DNA of 64,000 bases from Anodontia alba (GCA_964016985.1 OZ024826.1:41407219-41471218); one strand, 5' to 3'. Shown: positions 44,683 through 55,156, counted from the stretch's first letter. Notes: generated by a model not told the origin, from the sequence alone. A program made the numbers and translations.

Positions 44683-44868
44683 CCTGCGCATCCGCGCAGT
44701 CTGATCAGGGCCTCTGCTGTTCGCTAACAGAATCATTGGGCACAAGAATATTTCAATAGAGCTCAATCATGCTCGGATGAGACTTTTCGTGTTCGTGGAA
44801 TGAATCTGACCCTGTGCATTTTGCGCATGCTTGAAGACACATTTTCGCTTGGCGCGGCCCCAATATTG
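44667..44868 (+). mobile_element. GATCAG-hairpin element adjoining the satellite
   Basis: TCTCAGATCAGCCTGCGCAT, CGCAGTCTGATCAGGGCC, GCTAACAGAATCATTGGG and the end GCGCGGCCCC. Same element as 3246-3415. Confidence 0.65.
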
Positions 44869-44873
44869 TTATA

Positions 44874-45218
44874 CAGTGAACCCTCGTTACAACGACACTC
44901 GATACAACGACAAAATTTGTTATAATGACAATTTGACTGTCACGGAACCTTCACTTAAGCGGTAACAATTAGTCACAAAATATGCAAGAATATTGTATAT
45001 ACTACTTTACAGAAACATATATTTTAGATGTTTCTTAGAATCGCCTCAGTGAGGCGATTCTAACAAATATCCAAAACATATGTTCTATGAGGAAATAAGA
45101 ACAAAACAAGACATTTCTTACATATAAATATGCTCATTAAGTAGTCTTACAACAGCAAATTCATTTTAATGGCAAAGTCTTTAGGAACAAATGTTGTCGT
45201 TGTAACGAGAGTTCACTG
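44874..45218 (+). mobile_element. MITE family G, TA-flanked
   Basis: CAGTGAACCCTCGTTACAAC at the left, GTTGTAACGAGAGTTCACTG at the right, TA on both sides. Best copy of the family. Confidence 0.85.
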
Positions 45219-45472
45219 TACTGAATTCATAGGATTGCATCTGTCGCAGTTATACTACATAATAGCCACGCAAAGATAAACTGGCTATTGTTATTGTTGC
45301 AATGTTTATATACATTGGGATAATAATAGATTGGGATTTCAATGCGGCTTTTCCAGCCTGTTCGATCGATTTGTTCAGATAAGTATTTGACCGGCGCGGG
45401 AATCGATCTCTTAATATAACTTTGGATTTTTATGTATGGTAGACTATTCGATTAGTTCACTAAGGACTTTTT

Positions 45473-45515
45473 ATATTTGCCGGGATCGTCGGTTTGTGAC
45501 GATCCCGGCAAATAT
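45473..45515. repeat. GC-rich perfect hairpin
   Basis: 18-bp arms ATATTTGCCGGGATCGTC and its exact complement, loop GGTTTGT. GC-rich compared with its surroundings. Function unknown. Confidence 0.85.
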
Positions 45516-45788
45516 ATATAAAAAACATCTTATAACAAACTGTGTTATAAACACATTAATGACTATTTTATTTCCATTTCAATGAAGTAATTTCATAAAG
45601 CTAAATAAAAGCAAATATTAAAGAATCACATGTTCTTTTGTACCTGTTACATTGAAAATTTATTAAACTTTAGTATACTCTTGTCCCATATCTCTATGTA
45701 AACATTAAAATTTGCGCCGGTACTTAGACGGTTACGTCTAAATATTTTGTCTTGTTTGTTTGTTTTTTTAAATACCTTTACATCACAG

Positions 45789-45862
45789 GACCCCCAGAAC
45801 AGCAGCCCAAGGTGCAGTACACTGAGGTAGAAAGCCAGATGGTGATTTGGTGTTCTGTACAG
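45789..45862 (+). CDS. Candidate internal exon of an unidentified gene
   Basis: A pyrimidine-rich acceptor (TTTGTTTTTTTAAATACC..CACAG) ends at 45788 and a donor CAG|GTTTAT begins at 45863. One frame is open and polar (PPEQQPKVQYTEVESQMVIW, then CSVQ). GC and codon use look more coding-like than the flanks. No partner exons were found, and the protein is not recognised. It could be an exon of a gene outside the window or chance. Confidence 0.3.
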
Positions 45863-46804
45863 GTTTATAAATACATTCTAGGACATTAATTTAAATTAGT
45901 GATAATAAAGTTTGGACTTGATACTAATGTCAGTTGAAAGAAAATTGAAAGCATCTTTCAATTTTAATACACTTCTGCTTTTTTTTTCTTTCTTTTATGT
46001 TTTTCATTACTTTTTAAGAAAAAAAATCGAGGCCAAACATTATGGGGGCGAATCGCTCCGGCACTATCGGCTAAAACTGAATCTAGGAAGCTGCCATAAT
46101 CTCGGTCAATATTAGTGCGCAAAAGGAAGGCACTGTACCGAAAACCACTTACATTGCATAAGAACACCTTTGGTCTGCTCTGAATTGAAGTTAAAAGATC
46201 GTTTTATCAAGAAAAAAAATGTTTCATTGTACAAGAAGTTCGCCCCAACGTTCGTTTGCGATCTTTACATGTTCGGTTATGAACTACCATTACTGAATTA
46301 GTTTTGATCGACAGAGACCGCTAAATTACTTACTAATGTGACAATCTTTTCCCCAAAATGCGTAAAAATATTTCAAAGACAGAAAAAAATCTTAGCTTTA
46401 CACACGAGCATATGCGACACACAACGAGAGTTGGCGAGAGCGTGTTGACAAATGACAGCAGACGGGTTTCCTCAGGGTGTTTACGTTTGCGCACATGTGA
46501 TTGGCTTCTAATTGACACTTGAAGTTAATTGTCGATAATTATGGGCAATTAAAATCTGTACAGGTAATATGTAGCCGTCATACGAAGGACAATGTGTGTT
46601 TTGGGAATAAATTTACTCGCTGATGGCGCTTATGTAAAGGTGGCGGTCTTATAGAGTACAAAATTATATAGAAACTGATCGGGAATGTTTAAAGCTGGCG
46701 CTTTTACGCAGGTGGCGCTCTTAAAGAGGTGGCCGATTCAGCAGATTTGACTGTACAGGTACAGTACGGCAAAATTAAACTGAGACATTAGCATATTCCG
46801 TGAA

Positions 46805-47300
46805 CTCGATTCGGTAATCATCGGTTTCCGAATGACAAAGTTAGCTGTACATTGCGGTATATATTAAGTATCAGTTGCATGGTTAGTCAACGCGGATAAA
46901 ACGGTGAATTTTTAATCACAGGGTCTTGGGTTCGACTCGCAACAGAAGTTGGCGATGTTATTTTTTATTTTTTTTATTATTATTATTATTATTTTTTTTT
47001 TTTTTTTTGTTTGTCTTTTTTATGCGACATGAAGACTCATGTGTCTCAATACTCGATTCGGTAATCATCGGTTTCCGAATGACAAAGTTAGCTGTACATT
47101 GCGGTATATATTAAGCATCAGTTGCATGGTTAGTCAACGCGGATAAAACGGTGAATTTTTAATCACAGGGTCTTGGGTTCGACTCGCAACAGAAGTTGGC
47201 GATGTTATTTTTTATTTTTTATTATTATTATTATTATTTTTTTTTTTTTTTTTTTTTTGTTTGTCTTTTTTATGCGACATGAAGACTCATGTGTCTCAAT
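46805..47300 (+). repeat. Two-copy tandem duplication, 247-bp period, with tRNA-like segment
   Basis: Copy 1 starts CTCGATTCGG at 46805, copy 2 at 47052, nearly identical including the poly-T/ATT tract. Each holds a tRNA-like stretch (GCATGGTTAGTCAACGCGG, GGTTCGACTCG). The possible TTT anticodon loop is poorly paired, so a tRNA pseudogene or SINE head is more likely than a working tRNA. Confidence 0.75.
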
Positions 47301-47396
47301 ATGTGACATTTAGGCATATAATATAATTCGGCCAGTAATCGGCATACATTATAAAATCATTTTTGAGTGGCCGCTAATGTACGTACCATGCTGCTG

Positions 47397-47414
47397 CTGC
47401 TGCTGCTGCTGCAT
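47397..47414 (+). repeat. (CTG)n microsatellite
   Basis: About six GCT/CTG triplets next to CATCATCAGCACCATC. Confidence 0.85.
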
Positions 47415-47679
47415 CATCAGCACCATCGTCACATTCAATTACGTGATAAAGAATACTGGGAAAGCCTTCGCTGAGTTTGGGGTGGACATATGGAGACGAA
47501 CCTGCGACTCGAGGCCTGCGACCTTGTGGAGAAGATGATAGATGATATGAAAGTCACAAATCTCACAAATTTGTGATCTACATGCACATGACGGGTTCTA
47601 ATGGCAGTGGTACTGACACAGCTGAATAGGGCAGTAGCAACGACACAACGATTGAATCAGAGGCGCATCACTGACTGTT

Positions 47680-47888
47680 TTAACCCTTAAAGCGCCAATC
47701 ACAACTGCAGCAGACGACATTTTGATTTTTTTTTTTTTTTTTTTTTTTTCAAAGAAAACAAGCCTTGATATTTCATGTGAATCGATTCACATGAAATATC
47801 AAGACTTGTTTTCTTTGAAAAATTAAAAAAAAATAAATAAAAATAAATGTCGTCTGCTACAAATTTTGCTTGGCGCTTTAAGGGTTAA
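47680..47888. mobile_element. MITE family I, TTAA-flanked (piggyBac-like)
   Basis: TTAA on both sides of CCCTTAAAGCGCCAA / TTGGCGCTTTAAGGG. Interior palindrome AAGCCTTGATATTTCATGTG / CACATGAAATATCAAGACTT and CAGACGACATTT / AAATGTCGTCTG. Confidence 0.85.
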
Positions 47889-48002
47889 ATTGTGTATAAT
47901 AAAGATGAAGAAAGAAAACAAAAGAGAAATGAAAGGCCTAATAATAATAATAATAATAGCAAAGATTAATTTTCTAAAATAAAACAAATTTTTTTTTACA
48001 TA

Positions 48003-48085
48003 AAAAATGCTTTGGTCGGGGTTCGAACCACAGACAACGAGTTTGCAAAACGGCGGATCTTACAATTACACCACAGACTCGCTTG
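48003..48085 (-). tRNA. tRNA-like sequence, probably a pseudogene
   Basis: The minus strand has A-box-like TGGTGTAATTGTAAG and B-box GGTTCGAACCC. The loop TTGCAAA would give anticodon GCA (Cys). Acceptor and T stems pair poorly, so it may be a SINE head rather than a gene. Confidence 0.3.
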
Positions 48086-48188
48086 ACAATCCTTTATTTC
48101 TTTTGCTAAAAATAAAATCCGATCGCCGTTTTTAACGGAAACCTACGAATACGTTGGCGGAAACTTATTGTCTCAGTTAAATTTTGTT

Positions 48189-48515
48189 GCACATATAAGT
48201 TTTTGTTTGTGTTGAGGTTTTACGGCCCAGTCAACCCAATGGGGTCATGTCGAGCACGGTCAGTTTACCTAACCACACGTTTACTGGGCAGGCTTTGTCC
48301 TCTAAGCGGTTAACCAGTATTGTGCACATTCTTTCGCCAGAAACTGACAACTGCCCTTCTTGAATCAGAGGAAGGGAGAGAATGACCGTAGAAAATATTT
48401 CATGATCAATCTCCACGAAAGAATGTTGCCGACCTCGGCGGGGGTCGAACCCGCGACCTCCTGGTCTCCAGTCGGACGCGTATCCAACTGAGCCACCGAG
48501 GCCGGCGCACATTTA
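48189..48515 (-). mobile_element. SINE type 1, minus orientation
   Basis: The tail complement GTTGAGGTTTTACGGCCCAG is at the left and the head complement AACTGAGCCACCGAGGCCGG at the right. Flank GCACATATA / GCACATTTA (one mismatch) is a likely target duplication. Confidence 0.88.
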
Positions 48516-48849
48516 TGTAATATAGGACTATAGGTTTACACTATTAACAATGTACCCACATAAGCGAATTGCGCGGTAGATGTCTAAAAGTATGTAAAGC
48601 GGAAACCGCCAAAAAATTCTCCTTACGAACAAAACAAGCGAATTTGAAATGAACTAAATTTAAGCAATTCCAAATAAAAAAACTCATCAAATCGAATACA
48701 ACAATAACTTTTCAAATAATAAAATCAAAGATAGCAAATAAAATAAAGAAATGCTACAAACAAAATGATGTATAACGTGAAACCAACTAATAGTTTGTTA
48801 GAGAAAGCGTCGTTTCGCCAAATGAAAGAAAGTTTGTTTGTTTGTTTTT

Positions 48850-49065
48850 TCTTAACCCTTGTCCTGCTGAACCCGGATATACTCTGCCTTTGCAAACAGT
48901 GTAGATCCAGATCAGTTGGCTTCTAAGAAGCCAACTGATCTGGATCTGCACTGTTTGCCATTCAGTATGTGAATTTATATAAACAATCTGGATTAAATAA
49001 TCTGATTGGCTGAAAATTTGAAAAAAGGTGTGGCATCTTAATTTATTCAGCAGGACAAGAGTTAA
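48850..49065 (-). mobile_element. MITE family J, TTAA-flanked
   Basis: CCCTTGTCCTGCTGAA at the left, TTCAGCAGGACAAGAG at the right, TTAA outside. Core hairpin 48893-48959. Confidence 0.87.
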
Positions 49066-49464
49066 ATAACATAAGCCGGTAACATAAATGGTGAAAATCG
49101 TAAATCGATTTACCCAGGTCTAACAAAATACCAAAACAATCTACCAATCATCTAAAGTCAGCGGGTTTGTAGGATAGTGTGAGTTACGAAGGGTTGGATT
49201 GAACTGAGGCGTGGGAGGCTGGGTGCATGTTAATAGGCTTAAGGGTGTGGTCAAGTCGGGACCCACCCTATCTCGCATGTGCCTGACTAAACGCATGTTG
49301 TAGTGAAAGGCGGATTGAGTGTGGTTATTTCCGCCTTCCATATAAAAGAAAACAGATACTGTGTAATGACTATGTAATATACTTCAATTGAAAGTTCTCA
49401 GACTGGCTAATAAGTTTGTTATTTCATGTAGACTATTTCAAATAAAAGCTCTAGTTTATTAAAT
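49066..49464. other. Non-repeat upstream region of the next gene
   Basis: No mobile element. It could contain a promoter for the frame at 49465, but no clear TATA or initiator was identified. Confidence 0.35.
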
Positions 49465-50705
49465 ATGAAATATCAAAGTATCTTAGTAATAATGTGTATA
49501 CATGTACCAATGTGCTGTCTACTGTACGTATATTTGCGTCCAGCCGATTTCAAAATAGGAACTTCTATATGTAGCTTGATGAGAAAAAGCGGAAATGCAG
49601 ATAAGACAGGGATAAGGACCACCAAAACTTTCGATGCGCACAACGACTTGGAATTATATGTCAGAACGACAGCAGCTGAGCCGACATTCGTCAAGTTGTA
49701 TGAGGGTGTACTTGTCCAGAGCATGCAATATTTCTGGCCCTATATTGCATCTATGGTGGTTGTGTTAGACCAGGAAAAGCCGGAAGACCATGTCTTTGGA
49801 GATGCTATACAAAAAAACATTTCCGTTTCCAAAGATTTGTTATATGGATGCGCTGACTACCCGGATATTCGGGCAATGACAGAATGCAAAGAGATATGTT
49901 TTACCCAGAAAGATGCACATCGAAAACATATGTCGCGTACGTGGATACAGACTCCATGTTTATCACAAGAATAATACCAGAGATGCTTTTTGTTCAGAAT
50001 AAGCCCATTATAATAGCCATATTTGGAAACCTCACGAACGATATTTGGAGGCATATATCACAGTCAACTTTCAGTATCTTCAAAGAAAAAGAAGTGATGA
50101 GATGCATGTCAAATTTTCCTGTCATCATGAAGACAGAACATGTCGTAGAGGCTAGAGAGTATTTGGAAAAATTGCATAATATGCCATTTGACGAGATAAT
50201 ATCAAAACTGAGAACTGAGAGATTTTCCCAGTTTAACTTAATGTGTCAGTACATATGGATGTTTCATCGTAGTGAATATGAATTTCACTTCCAGCTCCAG
50301 GCGAATGTACAACCAAACCTGCCAACCACAACGAGAGAAGACTCACAATATTATGACCGTATGGTCACCACAGAACAAAGGTTGCCTATTGCAAGACTTT
50401 GTACACACTACAAGTACGTAAATGGGAACTGGAAGAATAAAACAACGTACATACATGTACTTAAATCTAGTGTATGTTTCTCTGGTGGTTTTGAACTGTG
50501 CCCAGAAAAGTGTAAACAGTATAAAAGTACCTCTTTGAGGAGAGAAATGTTTGAATTTGAGCACATCAGTTGGGAATGGGATAAACGTTGTTTGGCGGCA
50601 CAAAAGGAACATTATAAAACCATCGCTAACTATGCAAGTACTGAGTACTCGAATATTATACGAAAGGCATGCTATGACGTAGACACTCTCAGGTGGCCGG
50701 TATAA
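49465..50705 (+). CDS. Putative type II membrane glycosyltransferase-like protein, intronless, one frameshift
   Basis: Frame one (49465-49974) starts MKYQSILVIMCIHVPMCCLL, a short cytoplasmic end and a signal-anchor. It continues with YVRTTAAEPTFVKLYEGVLV and IASMVVVLDQEK, typical of the start of a GT-A-like fold. Homologous reading continues in another frame from about 49880 to 50705: TSKTYVAYVDTDSMFITRII (DTD at 49944-49952, like a metal-binding DxD), RCMSNFPVIMKTEHVVEARE, then Cys-rich FSGGFELCPEKCKQ. One missing or extra base near 49876-49900 separates them. The product would be about 410 residues in the Golgi lumen. The function is inferred from topology and DxD only. The frameshift may be a recent mutation or a sequence error. 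Confidence 0.55.
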
Positions 50706-52200
50706 GTAAACCTGTTGTAATATTTCGTTATTACACCTATGTGAAAAATAGCCGCAACGCCCGAAAACTTAAAACATATGCGCTAGTGAAGATTCAGATC
50801 AGTCTGCATATTTATTCATTTCCCTTGGCGCATTTTGGATAAACAAGAATGTTTCTTCATAAGGACAATCAAGATTTTGATCAGACTGCGTGGATGCGCA
50901 GTTTTCTCACGTTGCGGTTCATATACTTCTCACACATAACTCTAAACTCTTTTTTTATATTTTATTTTTTTATTTTATTTATTTATTTATTTTATTTTAT
51001 TTTTTTTCATTGTGTCGTTTAATTTTTCGCAACAACTTTTTTCCTTTTTATTTTAGTGAAACACTTTTAGCGATAAAGTTGTAGCGCGCCACCTCCGCAA
51101 ACTTCTCCAAAAGGTCCCAGCTCCCTACATTTCACGAATGTTACAGAAGTTAAATGAGCATTTTTCATTTTGCAAAATTCGTCAAGAAAAACTATCACAA
51201 TAAGACCCGTCTTTAGGTGTTACCTCGCAATGTTCGACTTTTTCAATCAAGCAAATATGAGGGTAGATAAAATGTGTATAGCCTGTTTTATATATACTCA
51301 AAGGCAATAAAAAAAAACATACAGTTTTGAGTACCGGCTCGTGTTGTATCTTTTTCGTTGAAATGTTTTCATGGTCATTTTTGTCAAACGTCTGTCTTTA
51401 AAAATCACAAAGGTAATTCTTTCGCAGTCATAAATTATGGAGTTATGAGCCCTTAATTTCAAACAGAATTTCCAGTCATAACTAGCTCTGTATAAAACAA
51501 ATGTCATTTTACTTTTCATAAACGTCTTGCATAAATGTCTGTGAGTAAAATCACAGCGTTATTTAATCTCAAATTCCCATCAATTGATGTCAAGCTGAAT
51601 TTGAATTTCTTGACATCTCAAATTATCTCCCTTTCAATAAAAATATAGGGAATTTAAAGAGTCTATATCTGAAGTGGCGTTGGTCGTTTTCATTTGCATT
51701 TTTAGAAAAAAAGGGCTGCTTGGCTTAGTCTCTTTGTACCACATACAGATGAAATCTCTTAAAACCGTTTATTTAACAGAACAATGTCAATTAATGCCCC
51801 ATAGAAATTCAATGCACTCCGTCAGAAGCGGAACGAAAATGTCAAAAACGTCATGTCCTTGGTATAGAAAATTGACAGTGTACTCTGTTGTGCATTTAAA
51901 TTGGTAACATGTCCTTACAGCATTTTATTCTTCTATCGACTGAATGCAATACAAATGCATAAATGTAAGTTTCTTTGTCCAAATTGCACTTTTAAAGAGA
52001 AACTACTTCTGAGCAAATGTTGATTTAGACCCCTTATTCGTTTTCGTAAATGTCATTTCCTTGTTCTTTTATGGAATTTTCTGGAAAATGTTGCAAACTG
52101 TGCGTAAGTGATTGTTCTTAACTATGATATCAACCATTAATGTACATATGTAAAAATCCGATGGCAAATAAAAAAATAGTTACCTGTATACTTAATTTTG
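50706..52200. other. Intergenic, little recognised
   Basis: A GATCAG-type scrap at 50770-50935 and a T/A-rich tract at 50945-51010. No gene or intact repeat seen. Confidence 0.45.
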
Positions 52201-52234
52201 CCTCTCAGTATATATGTATGTTCAGCGCAATTTA

Positions 52235-52373
52235 GGAATCGGGACGATTCCAGAATCGCCCCTGCGCGTGTTTGGAATTCGACTACTGTTGCACCAAGTT
52301 GAAATTCCTAAACAGCGCAGAGCGATTCCAGAATCGTCCGTGCGCGTTTTAGGAATCGGGACCATATTGAAAT

Positions 52374-52375
<2 letters not shown>
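52235..52375. repeat. Short direct repeats with AGGAATCGGGAC
   Basis: TTTAGGAATCGGGAC and CGATTCCAGAATCG each occur twice in opposite order, followed by poly-A 52379-52408. Confidence 0.6.
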
Positions 52376-52409
<34 letters not shown>

Positions 52410-52420
52410 AGATTAACGCA

Positions 52421-52560
52421 TTATCAAAATATTTTTATTTTGTGTTTTTAAATTACCCTGAATTAATGTATGCATTAGCATCTAAATACGTATTATCAAA
52501 ATATTTTTATTTTGTGATTTTAAATTACCCTGAATTAATGCAGGCATTAGCAGCTAGATA
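52421..52560 (+). repeat. 72-bp tandem duplication
   Basis: TTATCAAAATATTTTTATTT begins at 52421 and 52493. The two copies differ at a few bases. Confidence 0.8.
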
Positions 52561-52649
52561 GGTGTTAATAGGCGCTCTTGCTGATACATATATTGAAAAT
52601 ATATGCTTTTTGTTATAATTATTATTATCATTATTATTATTTTGCTGTC

Positions 52650-52927
52650 CATCACGAAAACATGCCTATATAATTTTGACCCCCTTAAACCCCACTTTTA
52701 TATAGTAAAACTGGGGTTTACAGGGGTATACATTATTTTTCTTAATTCTGCTCAAAACATAGATTGTGGGTACTCGTTAGAACCGCCTCGTTGAGGCGGT
52801 TCTAACGAGTACCTACAATCTATGTTTTGAGCGGAAATATGAAAGATATCAGAATTTTTTATCTGAAAATTTTTATTGTTTGGTGGTAAATTTTTCAATG
52901 TATTAGAATAGGCGTGTTTTCGTAATG
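52650..52927 (-). mobile_element. MITE family A
   Basis: CATCACGAAAACATGCCTAT at the left, AATAGGCGTGTTTTCGTAATG at the right. The hairpin is perfect over ACTCGTTAGAACCGCCTCGT. Confidence 0.88.
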
Positions 52928-53224
52928 AAACACAATTAATTTCTGCAAGACTTAATTTTTTGACGTTTGTGTTCTCGTAAAGTTTACTGCATCAGCTTAC
53001 CTCAGAAGCGTCAAACAAAACAAAACCAAAACAACATTTTACAGAAACGCAAATATACTTAGCTTCAAAGCGTTTGTCTTGGTGTAACTTGATGACTTTA
53101 TTGAGAGCTATTGCATGATAGCTTAGCTCGCCCGAATTGGAACGTCTCTCAACGATAGAGTAATTAATTCCTTAAACTTCAACTTAATCCAGTCCGAGTG
53201 TCAACTTAATACACCTATGCACTC

Positions 53225-53227
<3 letters not shown>

Positions 53228-53258
<31 letters not shown>

Positions 53259-53275
53259 CGTAGATAGATAGATAA
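53228..53275 (+). repeat. (GATA)n microsatellite
   Basis: About twelve AGAT/GATA units with one TACG interruption. Confidence 0.9.
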
Positions 53276-53323
53276 TGTAATGTAATAAGCCATATGGTCC
53301 ATGAGCGTATATATTATCGGAGT

Positions 53324-53477
53324 GGCTATTTACAGTCAACTGTAAATAGCCAAATACGTTAAATTGGCTATTTACAGTTGACTGTAGATAGCCATAAACG
53401 TTAAATTTGCTATTTACAGTCAACTGAAAATAGCCAAAAGACGTTAAATTGGCTATTTACAGTTGACTGTAGATAGC
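53324..53477. repeat. Four tandem palindromes with alternating centres
   Basis: 28-bp palindromes GGCTATTTACAGT..ACTGTAAATAGCC start at 53324, 53366, 53408 and 53451. Centres alternate TCAA, TTGA, TCAA, TTGA. A further partial copy lies beyond an A-rich tract at about 53565. Confidence 0.85.
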
Positions 53478-53556
53478 AAAAAAAAAAAAAAAAAAAAAAA
53501 ATAAAAAAATAAATAAATAAATAAATAAAAATAAAAAAAAAAAAAAAAAAAAAAAC
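53478..53556 (+). repeat. A-rich simple repeat
   Basis: Long A runs with (AAAT)n. Confidence 0.9.
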
Positions 53557-53984
53557 ACCTTAAATTGGGCTATTTACTGTCATATTCAATATGATACGTA
53601 TGTTCTCGAAGACGGGACACTAGAAATAATATAATTTTATTTGCACGATTGGTGGAATATTGTATTCGTTGTGAATTGGGCATTTTTCAAAACACAGTGA
53701 GTAAAGATTCTAAATACATTCTTGCTATGAAAAGTAAACAAGACATTGAAGAAAAAAAGAACTTTAAAGTGACAAAATAACTGACGTAGCGCAGGATATA
53801 ATGAAAAGACAATTCACAAACCCAACACTTAACGGATTTCAGTCCGTTTTAAACAAGCAACACGTTTCTCATTTAAAAAAAAAATAGAAAAAGATATGGT
53901 ACACATTCTGCATCGCGGTAGTTTTACTTCTGGTCACTGGTTTACCATTTCAACACTTAACTGTTATGAGGTTAGCATAAATGT

Positions 53985-54588
53985 GTTCGGCAGTATGTAC
54001 ACAGACCTCAAGCAGGAAAGTAAATCGCGGTTCAACGAGGACCCCCACGAAAACACCGACAACATCGTCATGCAGCTTGCGGCCGATATCGATTCCGATG
54101 TCCAGTTGCATGAGGTCGACCGTAGCCACAGGGTCGGAAACCTTACAAGACAACGAGGGAAACCCAGGGACATAATTATAAAATTTGCTACCTATCGTAG
54201 TCGTCAGAAGTTCTATAGACAGCGAAAACTTCTGAAGGAGAGAGGCCATGAAGGAGTGTTTGTTAATGAAGACTTAACGAAACACAGAAGCGCCCTATTG
54301 TTCGAGGCTAGTAAGCTGTCGAGAGTTGACCTAATTCAAGGAGCCTGGTCCTCGGATGGAAATATTCTTGTGAAAGACAATGCAGCTGTGGTTCATAGGA
54401 TTAATAACCTTGTCGACTTGTTCCAGTTCGGCTACTTGGTGATGGGCCCGGGACAGCCCGTGTTATTCCACCGGCGTCTAGCGGATCTAGGGTCTGGGGC
54501 GCGTGCCAGGGACCGTAGCTTCGCTGGTGCAGTGAGAGGTGCTTCCCCTGGTGGCCGTGACATGGACCATTCAGCTAGTGGCTCATAA
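53985..54588 (+). pseudogene. L1-type ORF1 (RNA-binding chaperone) fragment
   Basis: The open frame contains DRSHRVG, KPRDIIIKFATYRSRQKFY, KERGHEGVFVNEDLT and QGAWSSDGNILVKD. These are the RRM and C-terminal domain motifs of LINE ORF1p (Transposase_22 type). These proteins coat LINE RNA as trimers. The N-terminal coiled coil is mostly missing and no matching ORF2 follows within 2.5 kb. The last 40 residues are low-complexity and probably not native. It is likely a truncated or exapted copy. The uninterrupted frame is notable. Confidence 0.75.
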
Positions 54589-54651
54589 CTTTGGAAATTT
54601 ACTGTATATACGTCAACATTGCCGAGTGACGCTGCATTCAGGATTATACCG

Positions 54652-54897
54652 TTAACCCTTGAAGCGCCAATCACGACAATTGTTCTCTGCTTGGTCTTCT
54701 GCTTGTGATTTTAAAATGCATTTCTGCAAGCAGTGTGGGCCCGGATCGGCCTGCTCCTTTAAGAGTAGTCTGATCTTGGTCCGCGCTGTTTGCCGGTTTG
54801 CAAAAAATGGCTTTGAGAAGTTTGCAAGAATATTCAGCAGACGATATAGGCAGACGACATTTTCAGATGCAGTTTTTCTTGTCGCTTTAAGGGTTAA
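54652..54897. mobile_element. MITE family I, TTAA-flanked
   Basis: TTAA both sides of CCCTTGAAGCGCCAATC / TTGTCGCTTTAAGGG. Its core is GCAAGCAGTGTGGGCCCGGA..GGTCCGCGCTGTTTGCC, the GATCAG-type hairpin that the 47680 copy lacks. Confidence 0.83.
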
Positions 54898-55112
54898 TAT
54901 ACTGTTATAACTGTTAACATTGATGACTAGGTACCACATTAAGGCCTTCAAATTTATGAACATTGTCTCTGTGAAGTCACTGCGGCTTATTTTTGTCGCA
55001 TTTGCCATTGTGTGTTTGTCTGTCAGAACCTTCGCTTAGTACATGTATCAGATGAGCCAAGAGCCACTACCTATGAGTTTAATAAGAATGAGTTTGTTGG
55101 GCACAAGTGATA

Positions 55113-55156
55113 AAACACACACACACACACTCACACACACACACACACACACCCCA

